From contig NZ_RPOK01000007.1 in the NCBI RefSeq assembly GCF_003820355.1, forward strand, positions 26,597 through 90,596: 64,000 bases of DNA, given 5' to 3'. The translations under genes and the position numbers were made by a program. The stretch comes from Paralteromonas sediminis. GTDB lineage: Bacteria; Pseudomonadota; Gammaproteobacteria; Enterobacterales; Alteromonadaceae. Below the pieces are notes generated by a model. The model did not search any database, had not been told where the DNA came from, and saw nothing but the letters and a program-made list of their open reading frames with translations. Below are positions 48,319 to 56,010 of this stretch, piece after piece. Positions within the stretch are counted from its first letter, which is position 1. Every line of letters begins with the position of its first letter.

Positions 48319-48954
48319 GTGATTAGATATTGTCTGCTCTTTCTGTTGTTTTGCCATTCTGTTACTGCGTCGCAGCTGAGTGTAAACGTTGTTGACGATT
48401 CGGGTAATAAAGTGGCCTTCGCGGCAATTACTCTCACACCAGCTGATGAAAATACCCCTGCTACCCGCCATCATAGTAAAGACAGCGTAGAAACGATGGC
48501 ACAAATCAACGAGCAGTTTATGCCCTACGTGCTCGTCATCTCGCCGGGAACCAAAGTGGAATTTCCAAACCGAGACAACATCAAACATCACGTTTACTCG
48601 TTCTCTGAAGCCAAGACATTTGAGCTAGAACTCTATGACGATTTTGATGGCACCCCCGTCACATTTGAAAATACGGGCATTGTCGAAGTTGGCTGTAACA
48701 TTCACGACTGGATGCTTGCTTATATTTACGTTACTGACGCGCCCTTCTATGGCGCCACAAAAGAAGACGGTATGGCTTCATTAACACTCCCCGACGGACA
48801 GTACAATGCTCGAATATGGCATCCAAATTTAGATCGTCGTGAGGGAAATAAAGATTACAGAGTCATGGTAAAAGGCAACACAACCGTGTCATTGGCATTA
48901 TCTTACCCACTTCTAGAGGGGTTTGATTTTTCATCTGGCTTTTCTGACTATTAA
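48319..48954 (+). CDS. Secreted cupredoxin-like (methylamine-utilisation type) protein
   Basis: A 211-residue protein with a signal peptide (cleavage near TAS-QLS) and a plastocyanin-like fold. Candidate copper ligands are the His residues in NIKHHVYSF and Cys, His and Met in GCNIHDWMLAY. Start GTG at 48319. Its stop lies just before the next gene, with which it forms a pair. The physiological role is unknown. Confidence 0.78.
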   Translation: MIRYCLLFLLFCHSVTASQLSVNVVDDSGNKVAFAAITLTPADENTPATRHHSKDSVETMAQINEQFMPYVLVISPGTKVEFPNRDNIKHHVYSFSEAKTFELELYDDFDGTPVTFENTGIVEVGCNIHDWMLAYIYVTDAPFYGATKEDGMASLTLPDGQYNARIWHPNLDRREGNKDYRVMVKGNTTVSLALSYPLLEGFDFSSGFSDY

Positions 48955-48974
48955 TGCTCTCGGAAGGTATACCC

Positions 48975-50186
48975 ATGTTTCTACGCTTTAGTATTGGCCT
49001 TTTACTTTTAATCAAGAGCACTGTCTCGTTTGCTTTTTCTGTTGAAGGTGTTATTCGCTTAAGTTCAGTGAGTAACAATGCGCAACCCAGCTTTTTTGAT
49101 AAGGGTAATGGCATTTTTCGCTCTGACGGGAACGACCTTCTGTTAAGTCAGGCTATACTCTCCACACAAGTCGATGTAGGCAAAAGTCTGGTTTTACACA
49201 GCGTAGCCAATGCCTACAGCGACGGAGACAAGCAGTTGGGGCTAACCCAGGCCTATCTTGAGTATCGCCCGTTGTCTCCAGGTGTTTTTCGATGGTCTTC
49301 TAGGGCCGGATTATTTTATCCTCGCTTATCGGTAGAAAACACGGATGTGGGTTGGCTAGCCAACCATTTTATTACTTCTTCAGCCTTAAATAGCTGGATT
49401 GGCGAAGAGCTGCGGGTGCCAGGTCTCGAATTGAGTCTTCATCGTTCGGGAAGAAAAGCCAAAAGTCCTTGGTCTTTTCGGTTTGACTTGGGTGCCTATA
49501 AAGGCAATGACACCACGGGCACGCTACTCACCTGGCGTGGTTTTGCCATTCACGACCGTCAAACACTGCATCACGAGAGGGTAGAATTTGCCCCACTACC
49601 CAGTGTGATTAGTCCCGACTATTTTAATGCCCCAAGTTGGACTGAGCCATTTACAGAAGTAGACGGTAAAGTTGGCTTTTATGTGGGCGCTCAGGCCCAG
49701 TATGTGCGCAAATTGGACATTCGCTATTTCATTTATGACAACCGAGCTAATCCGCTAAAAGTCAATGAACAGCGCCTTTATGCATGGCACACTAAATTTC
49801 ATTCCCTTGCCACGCGGTACCTGATGACTCCCAATTTAACGCTTTCACTGCACCTCATGGACGGCGCAACTGAAATGGGAAGCCGTTTGGTTTATGCTGA
49901 TTTCCGCGCCGCCTATGGCGCATTTAGCTATACCCAGGGGGCGCATAAATATTCAGTGAGACTTGACCTTTTTGACGTTAAAGAAGATGACCTAGTCCCA
50001 AAAGACTACAATGATAGCCATGGACATGCACTGACCATCAACTGGACCTACAGACTTTCCAACAACTGGCAAGTTACTGCCGAAGGCATCTACACAAAAC
50101 ACAGATTTGAAAACAGACCGTCATTAGCAATTGCTGACAAGCAGAGGGATTATCAGGGTCAACTTGCCATGACCTATCGGTTTTGA
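48975..50186 (+). CDS. Outer-membrane beta-barrel protein
   Basis: A 403-residue protein with a signal peptide (MFLRFSIGLLLLIKSTVSFAF) and alternating hydrophobic/aromatic strands ending in TYRF, the C-terminal Phe typical of barrel proteins recognised by the Bam complex. GGAAGG precedes ATG 48975. Porin-like, substrate unknown. Paired with the cupredoxin gene. Confidence 0.75.
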   Translation: MFLRFSIGLLLLIKSTVSFAFSVEGVIRLSSVSNNAQPSFFDKGNGIFRSDGNDLLLSQAILSTQVDVGKSLVLHSVANAYSDGDKQLGLTQAYLEYRPLSPGVFRWSSRAGLFYPRLSVENTDVGWLANHFITSSALNSWIGEELRVPGLELSLHRSGRKAKSPWSFRFDLGAYKGNDTTGTLLTWRGFAIHDRQTLHHERVEFAPLPSVISPDYFNAPSWTEPFTEVDGKVGFYVGAQAQYVRKLDIRYFIYDNRANPLKVNEQRLYAWHTKFHSLATRYLMTPNLTLSLHLMDGATEMGSRLVYADFRAAYGAFSYTQGAHKYSVRLDLFDVKEDDLVPKDYNDSHGHALTINWTYRLSNNWQVTAEGIYTKHRFENRPSLAIADKQRDYQGQLAMTYRF

Positions 50187-50285
50187 CGCAAAAAGTTCAC
50201 TAGACTTTGGTAGTAAAGCCCACCAGCATTGTCAGAATAGATCTAGACTAGCCGAGTCACACAGATAAATACTGGCGGTGTATTC

Positions 50286-52061
50286 ATGGAGCAGCAAGAC
50301 AAAGAACGGTTCGAAGCGATGCTCGAACACTATGCGAAAACCTTTTCTGAATTGGTTCATCAAACACTGAGTGCGGAAAATAGAGGCGCACTGAACGTTG
50401 CTGACTTGATGTTTGATCCTAAAGGCTATGAACAGCTCTTAGCCAGTGCGGTTCAGGTGGACGCCAACAAACTCATGCAAAACCAAATGCAATTCATGCA
50501 AAAGCAAACTGCGTTGTGGGAGCAAGCCAGTAAAGCCATGATGGGCGAAAAGATGCACGCAGTGGTTGAAGAAGAGAGAGGCGACAAACGTTTTTCGCAT
50601 GAAGACTGGCAGAAGAATCCCGTCTTCAATTACGTCAAACAGTCTTATCTGCTCAATTCTGAACTGATGAAAAACACCGTGGAAGCACTCACGTTTGCCG
50701 ATGCTAAAGCAGCTGAGCAGGCACGATTTTACACCCGACAATATGTAAATTCAGTATCCCCCACCAATAGTGCATTTACCAACCCCGAAGTCTGCGAAGC
50801 CATACTGGAAAGCAATGGCCAAAACTTACTCAAGGGTATGCAAAACTTCATAGACGACCTTGAAAAAAGCCCCGTTGAGGCCTTTAAAATTACGCAAACC
50901 GATGCCAATGCGTTTGAAATAGGCAAAGACTTGGCAGCCACGCCTGGTCAGGTGATATTTAAGAATGCGTTCATAGAATTAATTCACTATACGCCGGTAA
51001 CCGAGAAGCAATTTGCAACGCCTGTACTCATTACTCCCCCGTTTATCAACAAATACTACATTCTCGATATGGACGAGCGTAAGTCCATGGTGCGGTGGTT
51101 GCTCAGTGAAGGCTACGCTGTTTTCATCATTTCATGGGTCAATCCTGATGTCAGTCTTCGCGACAAAGATTTTGTTGATTACATGAAAGGCGGTCCACTG
51201 ACTGCCCTAGATGTTGTGACAGGCATTACCAAAGCCAAAAAGGTAAATATGGTTGGATGGTGCGTAGGTGGAACATTGCTTTCATTAGCAAGTGCTTACT
51301 TACGCTCAAAGGGCGACGAAAGGATTAACTCTGTTACTTTACTGACAACCCTTTTAGATTTTTCAAAGCCGGGAGAGCTCGGCAACTACATGTCAGCACA
51401 AACCTTCCCGCTACTTGAGCAAAGCGCTTCAATCAAAGGGATATTTGACGGCCGAATTTTGGGCCTTAGTTTCAGTCTTCTCAGAGAGAACAACCTGTTC
51501 TGGTCATTTTTCATTAGGAACTACCTCAAGGGAGAAGATCCTGCTGCCTTTGATATTTTATACTGGAATAGTGATGCAACTAACCTAACCGCCGCGTGTT
51601 TTAAACAATACCTGGAATTCACTTACATCGAAAATCAGTTGCAAGAGCCCGGCAAAGTCGTGATTGATAACATTGCAATAGATTTAGCGAATATGGATAT
51701 GCCTTGTTATTTCTTAACAACCCTTGCAGATCATATTGTTCTTTGGGACGGCGCATATACCGGAACTAAACTCATTTCGGGTCCGGCTAGGTTTGTTCTT
51801 GCCGGGTCAGGCCATCTCGCTGGGGTCATCAATCCGGTCAAAGACGGTAAATACCCGCATTGGATCAATGATGAATTACCAGAACACGCCGAAGAGTGGT
51901 TTGAAGGCGCACAAAAAGTGGAAGGCTCCTGGTGGCCTGACTGGCACCAGTGGATGTCGAGGCAATCCGGTCGCAAACGCGCCGCCTGGCAAGTGGGCGA
52001 GCACCCTGACTACCCTGCGCTTTATCCTGCTCCGGGTGAGTATGTGAAAAAACGTTTGTAA
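50286..52061 (+). CDS. phaC: Class I poly(3-hydroxyalkanoate) synthase
   Basis: A 591-residue polymerase that makes PHB from 3-hydroxybutyryl-CoA. The lipase-like box GWCVGG holds Cys326; the Asp of TTLADHIVLW and the His of GSGHLAGVINP complete the triad. FVISWVNPD-type and PPFINKYYILD stretches are characteristic of the family. Length is that of class I enzymes, which act without PhaE. First gene of the PHB locus. Confidence 0.97.
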   Translation: MEQQDKERFEAMLEHYAKTFSELVHQTLSAENRGALNVADLMFDPKGYEQLLASAVQVDANKLMQNQMQFMQKQTALWEQASKAMMGEKMHAVVEEERGDKRFSHEDWQKNPVFNYVKQSYLLNSELMKNTVEALTFADAKAAEQARFYTRQYVNSVSPTNSAFTNPEVCEAILESNGQNLLKGMQNFIDDLEKSPVEAFKITQTDANAFEIGKDLAATPGQVIFKNAFIELIHYTPVTEKQFATPVLITPPFINKYYILDMDERKSMVRWLLSEGYAVFIISWVNPDVSLRDKDFVDYMKGGPLTALDVVTGITKAKKVNMVGWCVGGTLLSLASAYLRSKGDERINSVTLLTTLLDFSKPGELGNYMSAQTFPLLEQSASIKGIFDGRILGLSFSLLRENNLFWSFFIRNYLKGEDPAAFDILYWNSDATNLTAACFKQYLEFTYIENQLQEPGKVVIDNIAIDLANMDMPCYFLTTLADHIVLWDGAYTGTKLISGPARFVLAGSGHLAGVINPVKDGKYPHWINDELPEHAEEWFEGAQKVEGSWWPDWHQWMSRQSGRKRAAWQVGEHPDYPALYPAPGEYVKKRL

Positions 52062-52104
52062 GCTTGTTATACTCGGGGTACTAAGATTCAACTAGGCCGT
52101 TATT

Positions 52105-52539
52105 TTGATCTCAATTAAAAAGTACCCCAATCGCCGTTTATACGACACGTCTCAGAGTAAATATGTCAACTTGGACTATATACGGGAACTGATTAAAGGG
52201 CATAAAGAGTTTGAAGTTGTTGATTCCAAAAGTGGTGAAGACCTCACTAAAAGCATACTTTTACAGATAATCACAGAGTCTGAATCTAATCATCAACAGT
52301 CGTTGTTGACTGATGTCTTGCTAAAACAATTAATTCGATTCTATGACAGTGACATGCAAGTTTTTGTCAGACAGTACCTAGAACAGAGCATACTGTCATT
52401 CTTGCAACAACAGGAGAAGATGCAGAGCATGTTAAACAACATGACACAGGCCAACCCGGTCAATATGTTCAGCGCAATGATGGAAGACAGCCTGAAAAAT
52501 TTCTCATCCTGGACAGACAAAGATAAAAAGAAACCTTAA
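52105..52539 (+). CDS. phaR: PHB synthesis repressor PhaR
   Basis: A 144-residue regulator with the PHB accumulation DNA-binding domain (IKKYPNRRLYDTSQSKYVNL, IRELIKGHKEFEVVD) and the PHB-binding region QLIRFYDSDMQVFVRQYLEQSI. Proteins of this family repress phasin genes until PHB granules titrate them away. The start is TTG at 52105, the only sensible start before the conserved IKKYPNRRLYDT. Candidate operator sites lie directly downstream, before the phasin gene. Confidence 0.94.
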   Translation: MISIKKYPNRRLYDTSQSKYVNLDYIRELIKGHKEFEVVDSKSGEDLTKSILLQIITESESNHQQSLLTDVLLKQLIRFYDSDMQVFVRQYLEQSILSFLQQQEKMQSMLNNMTQANPVNMFSAMMEDSLKNFSSWTDKDKKKP

Positions 52540-52543
52540 GACT

Positions 52544-52559
52544 TTGCTGCTTTGCAACA
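52544..52559. promoter_or_regulatory. Candidate PhaR operator 1
   Basis: TTGCTGC-TTT-GCAACA, one of three near-identical palindromes between phaR and the first phasin gene. The match to the CTGC-N3-GCAG type site of Paracoccus PhaR is from memory of the literature. Confidence 0.65.
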
Positions 52560-52609
52560 TTAATCGCAACTAGCACTTCTAAACTTATTTCTAACCTTGA
52601 CAAAAACAT

Positions 52610-52625
52610 TTGCTGCATCGCAACA
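52610..52625. promoter_or_regulatory. Candidate PhaR operator 2
   Basis: TTGCTGC-ATC-GCAACA, 66 bases from operator 1 and just upstream of the phasin -35 box. Confidence 0.7.
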
Positions 52626-52632
52626 TTTCTTG

Positions 52633-52661
52633 TTGACAGCCATATAAATACTGACTACTAT
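52633..52661 (+). promoter_or_regulatory. Sigma-70 promoter of the phasin genes
   Basis: TTGACA (52633-52638) and TACTAT (52656-52661) with a 17-base spacer; transcription would start near 52668. Confidence 0.85.
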
Positions 52662-52670
52662 TTAACCATC

Positions 52671-52687
52671 TTGCTGCACTGCAGCAA
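52671..52687. promoter_or_regulatory. Candidate PhaR operator 3
   Basis: Perfect palindrome TTGCTGC-ACT-GCAGCAA lying over the predicted transcription start, where a bound repressor would block initiation. Confidence 0.75.
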
Positions 52688-52708
52688 TCAGTTTAACAGG
52701 AGCCAGCT

Positions 52709-53188
52709 ATGCTGAAACAATATTCAGACAACATGCAAAAGTCGATGAAAGATCTTTTGAGTATTAACGCGGGCGCGTTAGAGCAGTTCTCACAACAACA
52801 AACTGAACTTTTCACCGGATTGATTAGCGACAGCATAAGCTATGCAGCTTCTCTATCAAAGCAAAACGAATACAAAGGCTGGTTGAACGCAAGCCATGCC
52901 TACACTGAATCTGTGCGCACAAGAATGCTAAAGACCGCGAAGGCGTCCTATGCAACCTTATCTTCGACCAAAGAAAAAACAACGGAGCTGCTAACGGCTG
53001 ACATGGCGAACAAAGCAAACGCTAAGCCAGCAGCACCAGCAGTGACGCCAACAAAGAAGGCAGCTCCAACTAAAAAATCGACACCAGTAAAAAAGGTGGC
53101 GCCAAAAACTGAAGCAGGTAAGGCAAAGGCAACACCTGCGACACCGCGAAAAACGGCGGCGAGCAAAACGAAGTCAGAGAACGAGTAA
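52709..53188 (+). CDS. phaP: Phasin with a basic Ala/Lys/Pro-rich tail
   Basis: A 159-residue granule-coating protein. Residues 1-95 are a helical phasin domain (SMKDLLSINAGALEQFSQQQTELFTGLI). Residues 100-159 are low-complexity with repeats such as PTKKAAPTKK and VKKVAP, resembling histone H1 or the PhaF tail of pseudomonads, which binds DNA. ACAGGAG precedes the start. Follows the PhaR-type sites. Confidence 0.88.
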   Translation: MLKQYSDNMQKSMKDLLSINAGALEQFSQQQTELFTGLISDSISYAASLSKQNEYKGWLNASHAYTESVRTRMLKTAKASYATLSSTKEKTTELLTADMANKANAKPAAPAVTPTKKAAPTKKSTPVKKVAPKTEAGKAKATPATPRKTAASKTKSENE

Positions 53189-53211
53189 TTTTTACTAACT
53201 GGAGGATCATC

Positions 53212-53556
53212 ATGATTGATCAAATGAATGAGCAACTACAAGCAAGTATGAAACCAGTAGCGGAACTGGCTACTTTGAACATGAAGGCCCTGCAGGATTT
53301 GGCCACACAGCAGAATACACTTTTTACAACCCTTCTTAATGACGGCGTAGAATTCGTGCAAAGTGCCTCTGGTCAAAAAGATGTAATGGGCCTGATGGAT
53401 ATGCAAAAGAGTTACGTTGAAGGATTGCAGTCTACAGTCACGTCAGCTGCTCAGGATGCCTACGCGGTTATTTCAGAAACACAGAAAAGTGCCGGTGTTA
53501 TCTTCAAAGGAATGAGCGAAGAAGTTAGCGAAAAATTCGCCAGCATGAACAAGTAA
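53212..53556 (+). CDS. Phasin, short form without tail
   Basis: A 114-residue helical phasin (MKPVAELATLNMKALQDLATQQNTLF, then TSAAQDAYAVISETQK). GGAGG precedes the start. It is 23 bases after the first phasin and lacks the basic tail, so it would serve only the granule surface. Confidence 0.87.
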   Translation: MIDQMNEQLQASMKPVAELATLNMKALQDLATQQNTLFTTLLNDGVEFVQSASGQKDVMGLMDMQKSYVEGLQSTVTSAAQDAYAVISETQKSAGVIFKGMSEEVSEKFASMNK

Positions 53557-53630
53557 TATCCCTTCTTACAGGCAACCATGGACGGTTTTCGCTATCTTAT
53601 TTTTCTTAAAATTTCTTTGGGGAGATGGGT

Positions 53631-54854
53631 ATGATGAACTATCAAGCCTATGACTTTATGGCCCGCGGTGGTCATGTAATGCATGATGGCTATAGCTTAT
53701 TAAATGATATGCTCATGCATCCTGGAAACCCGCTTTCCTATACTTGGTTTGGCAAAGTCACCTCAGCTAGCCTGGAAACTGCCATGCGCCTTACTCGTCG
53801 CTATGACAAGCTTGGCTTTAATATTAATGAAATTACACTGGGCAATAAAAAGTTTGTCGTTCAGGAAAGAGTGGCATTAAGTAAGCCGTTTTGTGATTTG
53901 ATTCACTTTGACAGAGTAGGTCACGAAGTCGAACACAAGGTACTTCTGGTTGCCCCACTGTCTGGCCATCACGCTACCTTGCTTAAAGGCACAGTCGAAG
54001 CGCTGTTACCCGACCATGAAGTGTACATTACCGACTGGCTCGATGCCCGGGAAGTGCCTCTTGAAGCGGGCCCATTCTCTTTCGACTGCTATGTGTCTTA
54101 CCTAATTGAGATGCTGGAGTTTTTAGGCCCTGACACCAGTGTTATCGCCATTTGCCAGCCTACAGTACAAGCACTGATTGCCAGTGCAGTCATGGCTCAG
54201 CAAAAGAACCCTTGTGCACCTACTTCACTCACATTAATGGCAGGTCCAATAGACCCATCCCAGAATCCAACCCGAGTGAATGAGTTTTCGCAAAAGCACC
54301 CTATGTCTTGGTTTAAACGCTTTGCCATTCAAAAAGTTCCCTTAGGTTACCCTGGGGCAGGCAGAGAAGTGTATCCCGGCTTTATGCAATTGGGTGGTTT
54401 CATTTCTATGAACCAAGAAACACATTTAAAAAAATATTCTAATTTCTTCATGAACTTACTGTACGGTGAAGAGGAAGATGCCGATAGATTTCGCGCCTTC
54501 TACGATGAATATATGGCGGTATTAGACATGCCCGCTGAATTCTATCTAGAAACCATTGAGCGAGTCTTTAAGCGCAATGAGATTGCTAAAGGCCTGATCA
54601 CTTACCAGGGTGAACCGGTAGATTTTTCTTCGATTGTCGATATGGCTCTACTGACCGTAGAGGGCGCAAATGATGATATATGTGGTTTGGGCCAAACTGA
54701 AGCCGCACACACAATATGTAAAAGTATCCCTAAGTCAAAGCGTGTACATCATGTTCAACAAGGTGCGGGACATTATGGCATCTTTAGCGGGTCAAAATTC
54801 AGAAAGCACATTCGGCCACTAATTACCGACTTCATACATAAACATGAATCTTAA
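53631..54854 (+). CDS. phaZ: Intracellular PHB depolymerase
   Basis: About 407 residues. The alpha/beta hydrolase nucleophile is Cys in AICQPTVQAL (about residue 175), as in the intracellular PhaZ1-type enzymes, with a late Asp (EGANDDICG) and His (GAGHYGIF). It releases stored PHB. ATG 53631 is chosen because GGGGAG sits six bases upstream; 53625 would abut it. Confidence 0.93.
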   Translation: MMNYQAYDFMARGGHVMHDGYSLLNDMLMHPGNPLSYTWFGKVTSASLETAMRLTRRYDKLGFNINEITLGNKKFVVQERVALSKPFCDLIHFDRVGHEVEHKVLLVAPLSGHHATLLKGTVEALLPDHEVYITDWLDAREVPLEAGPFSFDCYVSYLIEMLEFLGPDTSVIAICQPTVQALIASAVMAQQKNPCAPTSLTLMAGPIDPSQNPTRVNEFSQKHPMSWFKRFAIQKVPLGYPGAGREVYPGFMQLGGFISMNQETHLKKYSNFFMNLLYGEEEDADRFRAFYDEYMAVLDMPAEFYLETIERVFKRNEIAKGLITYQGEPVDFSSIVDMALLTVEGANDDICGLGQTEAAHTICKSIPKSKRVHHVQQGAGHYGIFSGSKFRKHIRPLITDFIHKHES

Positions 54855-54877
54855 AAAGGCCCTATACGGGCCTTTTT
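54853..54877. terminator. Bidirectional terminator between phaZ and phaB
   Basis: AAAAAGGCCC/GGGCCTTTTT with loop TATAC; T runs on both strands. Confidence 0.92.
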
Positions 54878-54890
54878 AATAAATTCATCA

Positions 54891-55613
54891 TTAATACATG
54901 TGTTGCCCACCATTTATGGACAAGGTTGAACCAGTAATAAACCCCGCGTCATCACTGACCAAAAAGAGGACGCTACGCGCGATATCATTGGGGTTGCCAA
55001 GCCGCCCTACCGGGATGGTTGCGATAATTTTCTTCAACACGTCTTCTGGCACAGCGCGTACCATGTCAGTGTCGACATACCCAGGGGCTATGGCATTGAC
55101 GGTTATGCCTTTACCCGCTCCTTCTAGTGCCAACGCTTTGGTAAAACCGTGGATACCAGATTTTGCAGCTGCGTAATTCACTTGGCCATACTGACCGGCC
55201 TGTCCATTTACTGAGCCCACATTCACAATGCGACCAAAACCATTTTGGCGCATCTTCTCAATCACGGCTTTGCAGGTATTAAAACAAGATGCCAAGTTTG
55301 TTTGAATAACTTGATCCCATTGCTCAAAACTCATTCGATGCATAGTGGTATCACGTGTGATACCGGCATTGTTCACTAACACATCAATATCACCAAAATC
55401 TGATTCTATCTGGGCAACCGCGCTTTGGACTGCGTCATAATCAGAAACGTCAAACTTTAACGCAGTGATCCCCGTTCGTTCTGTAAAGGCCTGAGCCGCA
55501 GCGTCATTACCACCGTAGTTCGCGACAACTTGATAGCCTTTTTCTTTCAGGTTGACACTAATTGCCTCACCAATCCCACGGGTCCCGCCCGTCACTAATG
55601 CCAATCTGCTCAT
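54891..55613 (-). CDS. phaB: Acetoacetyl-CoA reductase
   Basis: A 240-residue short-chain dehydrogenase making (R)-3-hydroxybutyryl-CoA for PhaC. NADPH motif TGGTRGIG, NNAG, the Ser-Tyr-Lys triad (GSVNG, YAAAKSG) and the C-terminal GGQHMY (ending typical of PhaB) are present. It converges on phaZ. No phaA (ketothiolase) is in the window. Confidence 0.95.
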   Translation of the reverse strand: MSRLALVTGGTRGIGEAISVNLKEKGYQVVANYGGNDAAAQAFTERTGITALKFDVSDYDAVQSAVAQIESDFGDIDVLVNNAGITRDTTMHRMSFEQWDQVIQTNLASCFNTCKAVIEKMRQNGFGRIVNVGSVNGQAGQYGQVNYAAAKSGIHGFTKALALEGAGKGITVNAIAPGYVDTDMVRAVPEDVLKKIIATIPVGRLGNPNDIARSVLFLVSDDAGFITGSTLSINGGQHMY

Positions 55614-55752
55614 TGGTCTTCTCCAAATTTGCGTTAAAAGATTTTCTTCGAATGAGAACGGCGATTAACATTCGTACAGTTTGTTTATAAAGTATGCAAA
55701 GCAATAGAAAAATAAGACCTTGGTATGAGGTCAACCAGTTGCGTGAAGTATG

Positions 55753-55781
55753 TTGACCTGGATCAATTGCACAAATATGAA
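55753..55781 (+). promoter_or_regulatory. Candidate promoter with FNR/CRP-like palindrome
   Basis: TTGACC and TATGAA have a 17-base spacer. The -35 lies in TTGAC-CTGG-ATCAA (55753-55766), one base off the FNR consensus TTGAT-N4-ATCAA. The promoter would drive the small gene at 55836. Speculative. Confidence 0.35.
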
Positions 55782-55835
55782 TCACCGATGACGTTTTTGT
55801 GTAATCAAAACGTTGGCAGCAGGAGGAAGCGATCT

Positions 55836-55991
55836 ATGTTACAAAGTTATCTATCTGATTTTGGCCTGATATAAGAAGATGTGCATGCTGTAGACGAGGT
55901 TTATGTACTTGACCGTTTAAAGGCCAACACGGGATTCGATGTCAGACAAGAAGCCTACACGTTGGAGTATATGCGCGCAGAAGACACCTAA
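55836..55991 (+). pseudogene. Small gene with an in-frame stop codon
   Basis: An ATG with AGGAGG nine bases upstream opens a 51-residue frame (MLQSYLSDFGLI, stop, EDVHAVDEVYVLDRLK, and on to EYMRAEDT, stop at 55989). Codon 13 is TAA (55872-55874); a single T-to-G change would restore Glu. The part after the stop is acidic, helical and protein-like, and stays in frame to a second stop. It may be a recent pseudogene, a sequencing error, or two short peptides. No family recognised. Confidence 0.5.
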
Positions 55992-56010
55992 TCGACGCGC
56001 ATTTTTAAGG

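Larger units (their letters stand above)
55614..56010. other. Region between phaB and the YfcC carrier gene
   Basis: About 400 bases. It holds the likely phaB promoter region, a candidate promoter at 55753-55781 with an FNR-like palindrome, and a small interrupted gene at 55836-55991. Confidence 0.6.

Noticed and set aside
52824..53235. Minus-strand frames opposite the first phasin gene
   Set aside because: They are reverse readings of the Ala/Lys repeat tail and lack ribosome sites.
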